A DNA stretch of 64,000 bases from Thalassospira australica (GTDB lineage Bacteria; Pseudomonadota; Alphaproteobacteria; Rhodospirillales; Thalassospiraceae), in assembly GCF_000763295.1 (NCBI RefSeq), contig NZ_JRJE01000032.1, forward strand, positions 372,001 through 436,000, read 5' to 3'. A model generated the notes under the pieces. The model was not told the origin of the DNA. It did not search any database and was given only the letters and a program-made list of their open reading frames with translations. Numbering within the stretch: position 1 is the stretch's first letter; each line of letters opens with the position of its first letter. Shown here piece by piece: positions 63,658-64,000 of this stretch. The position numbers were made by a program, and so were the translations under genes.

Positions 63658-63869
63658 TGTCTGAAAGTTCCGGGTTGGGAGAGAAGGGTTTCATCTTCGA
63701 TTTTCTGACCCGGAACGATGAAACTGAAAATCATAGTGTTTCTGCGGGTTTCATATTTGGTTCCACCATAGAAGGAAGAGGCACATGCTATATGGCTGTG
63801 GTTTTCCTTCCTGTGATGACATGCAAGATTACCTGGGTCTTACTTAAAGACGACTCTAGGACACTCTGA
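63657..63869 (+). CDS. 70-residue small ORF after RNase HI
   Basis: ATG 63657 overlaps the RNase HI stop by one base (TGATG), typical of translational coupling. The sequence is hydrophobic near its C-terminal half (CYMAVVFLPVMTCKITWVLL) and could be a membrane peptide. No family is recognised. Without the overlap I would not call it. Confidence 0.4.
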   Translation: MSESSGLGEKGFIFDFLTRNDETENHSVSAGFIFGSTIEGRGTCYMAVVFLPVMTCKITWVLLKDDSRTL

Positions 63870-64000
63870 ATACTGGTTCTTCTTTCCTTCCTTGTTTGAG
63901 GGTCTCAGAAACCATAAACAGCCAAAGCAGACTTAGGATGACTAAAGGAATTCTTTAGGAGTACCTATGGGGGGAAGGGGGGGCTTTTTGTTTATATTAA

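Overview
The window looks like a chromosomal segment of a marine alphaproteobacterium of the order Rhodospirillales, most likely Thalassospira or a close relative. The grounds are moderate GC content, the mnmE-mnmG-rsmG-parA-parB / holA-lptE cluster with three perfect alphaproteobacterial parS sites, two tandem short-chain porins, an alphaproteobacterial-style RibA with a long N-terminal part, and DUF6489, DUF3576 and DUF2333 proteins. The genus is an inference from gene content; no database was searched. Nearly all of the window is dense housekeeping chromosome. Only the last 3.7 kb looks acquired.

Layout. 1-3.2 kb: the end of lutA, then lutB-lutC (lactate oxidation) running with overlapping genes into an Smr-domain gene and an XRE regulator. 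3.3-4.9 kb: promoter, rho, terminator. 4.9-12.6 kb: a block of small-molecule and stress genes (VOC proteins, LysR regulator, HD hydrolase, quinone oxidoreductase, an MGMT homologue with an altered arginine finger, a DUF255 thioredoxin-fold protein, DUF6489, a 2Fe-2S ferredoxin). 12.6-13.3 kb: a 0.65-kb repeat-rich gap. 13.3-22.8 kb: mnmE, mnmG, rsmG, parA and parB on the plus strand, with parS sites at 14698, 16916 and 17086, facing the minus-strand operon DUF3576 - unknown 220-aa protein - lptE - holA. This is an origin-proximal segregation locus.

22.8-25.7 kb: two tandem paralogous porins, each with a strong terminator. 25.7-32.6 kb: GT9 glycosyltransferase and a ThiE/TenI-like protein, divergent YggS, an OmpR-family regulator, ribA, and a 488-aa low-complexity protein behind an excellent sigma-54 promoter. 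32.6-45.7 kb: trpS, murJ, glnD, mutS (minus strand), a stress-protein-like gene, maeB, a lipoprotein. 45.7-55.2 kb: Bax-like glucosaminidase, NifU-type scaffold, DUF2333, a macrodomain gene joined to an L,D-transpeptidase gene, ppa, GT2, a LysR regulator, an ABM/NIPSNAP pair divergent from an ArsR-type regulator, and a sirtuin. 55.2-60.1 kb: grpE and hrcA (minus), rph, rdgB and hemW (plus).

60.2-64 kb: tRNA-Leu(CAG) with its own promoter, followed immediately by a tyrosine recombinase and genes with different codon use (DUF3102 protein, a 34-codon ORF, RNase HI, a 70-codon ORF). This is the left end of an integrative element whose far end lies outside the window. In the element, the Shine-Dalgarno sequence of the DUF3102 gene lies inside a perfect inverted repeat, and the following ORFs overlap by 1 to 4 bases, suggesting one translationally coupled module. 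That is the best candidate here for something undescribed. Other points worth attention are a parS site embedded in the rsmG coding sequence, an acidic tail on ParB, an unrecognised protein in the position I would expect for leuS, and the sigma-54-driven protein of unknown function.
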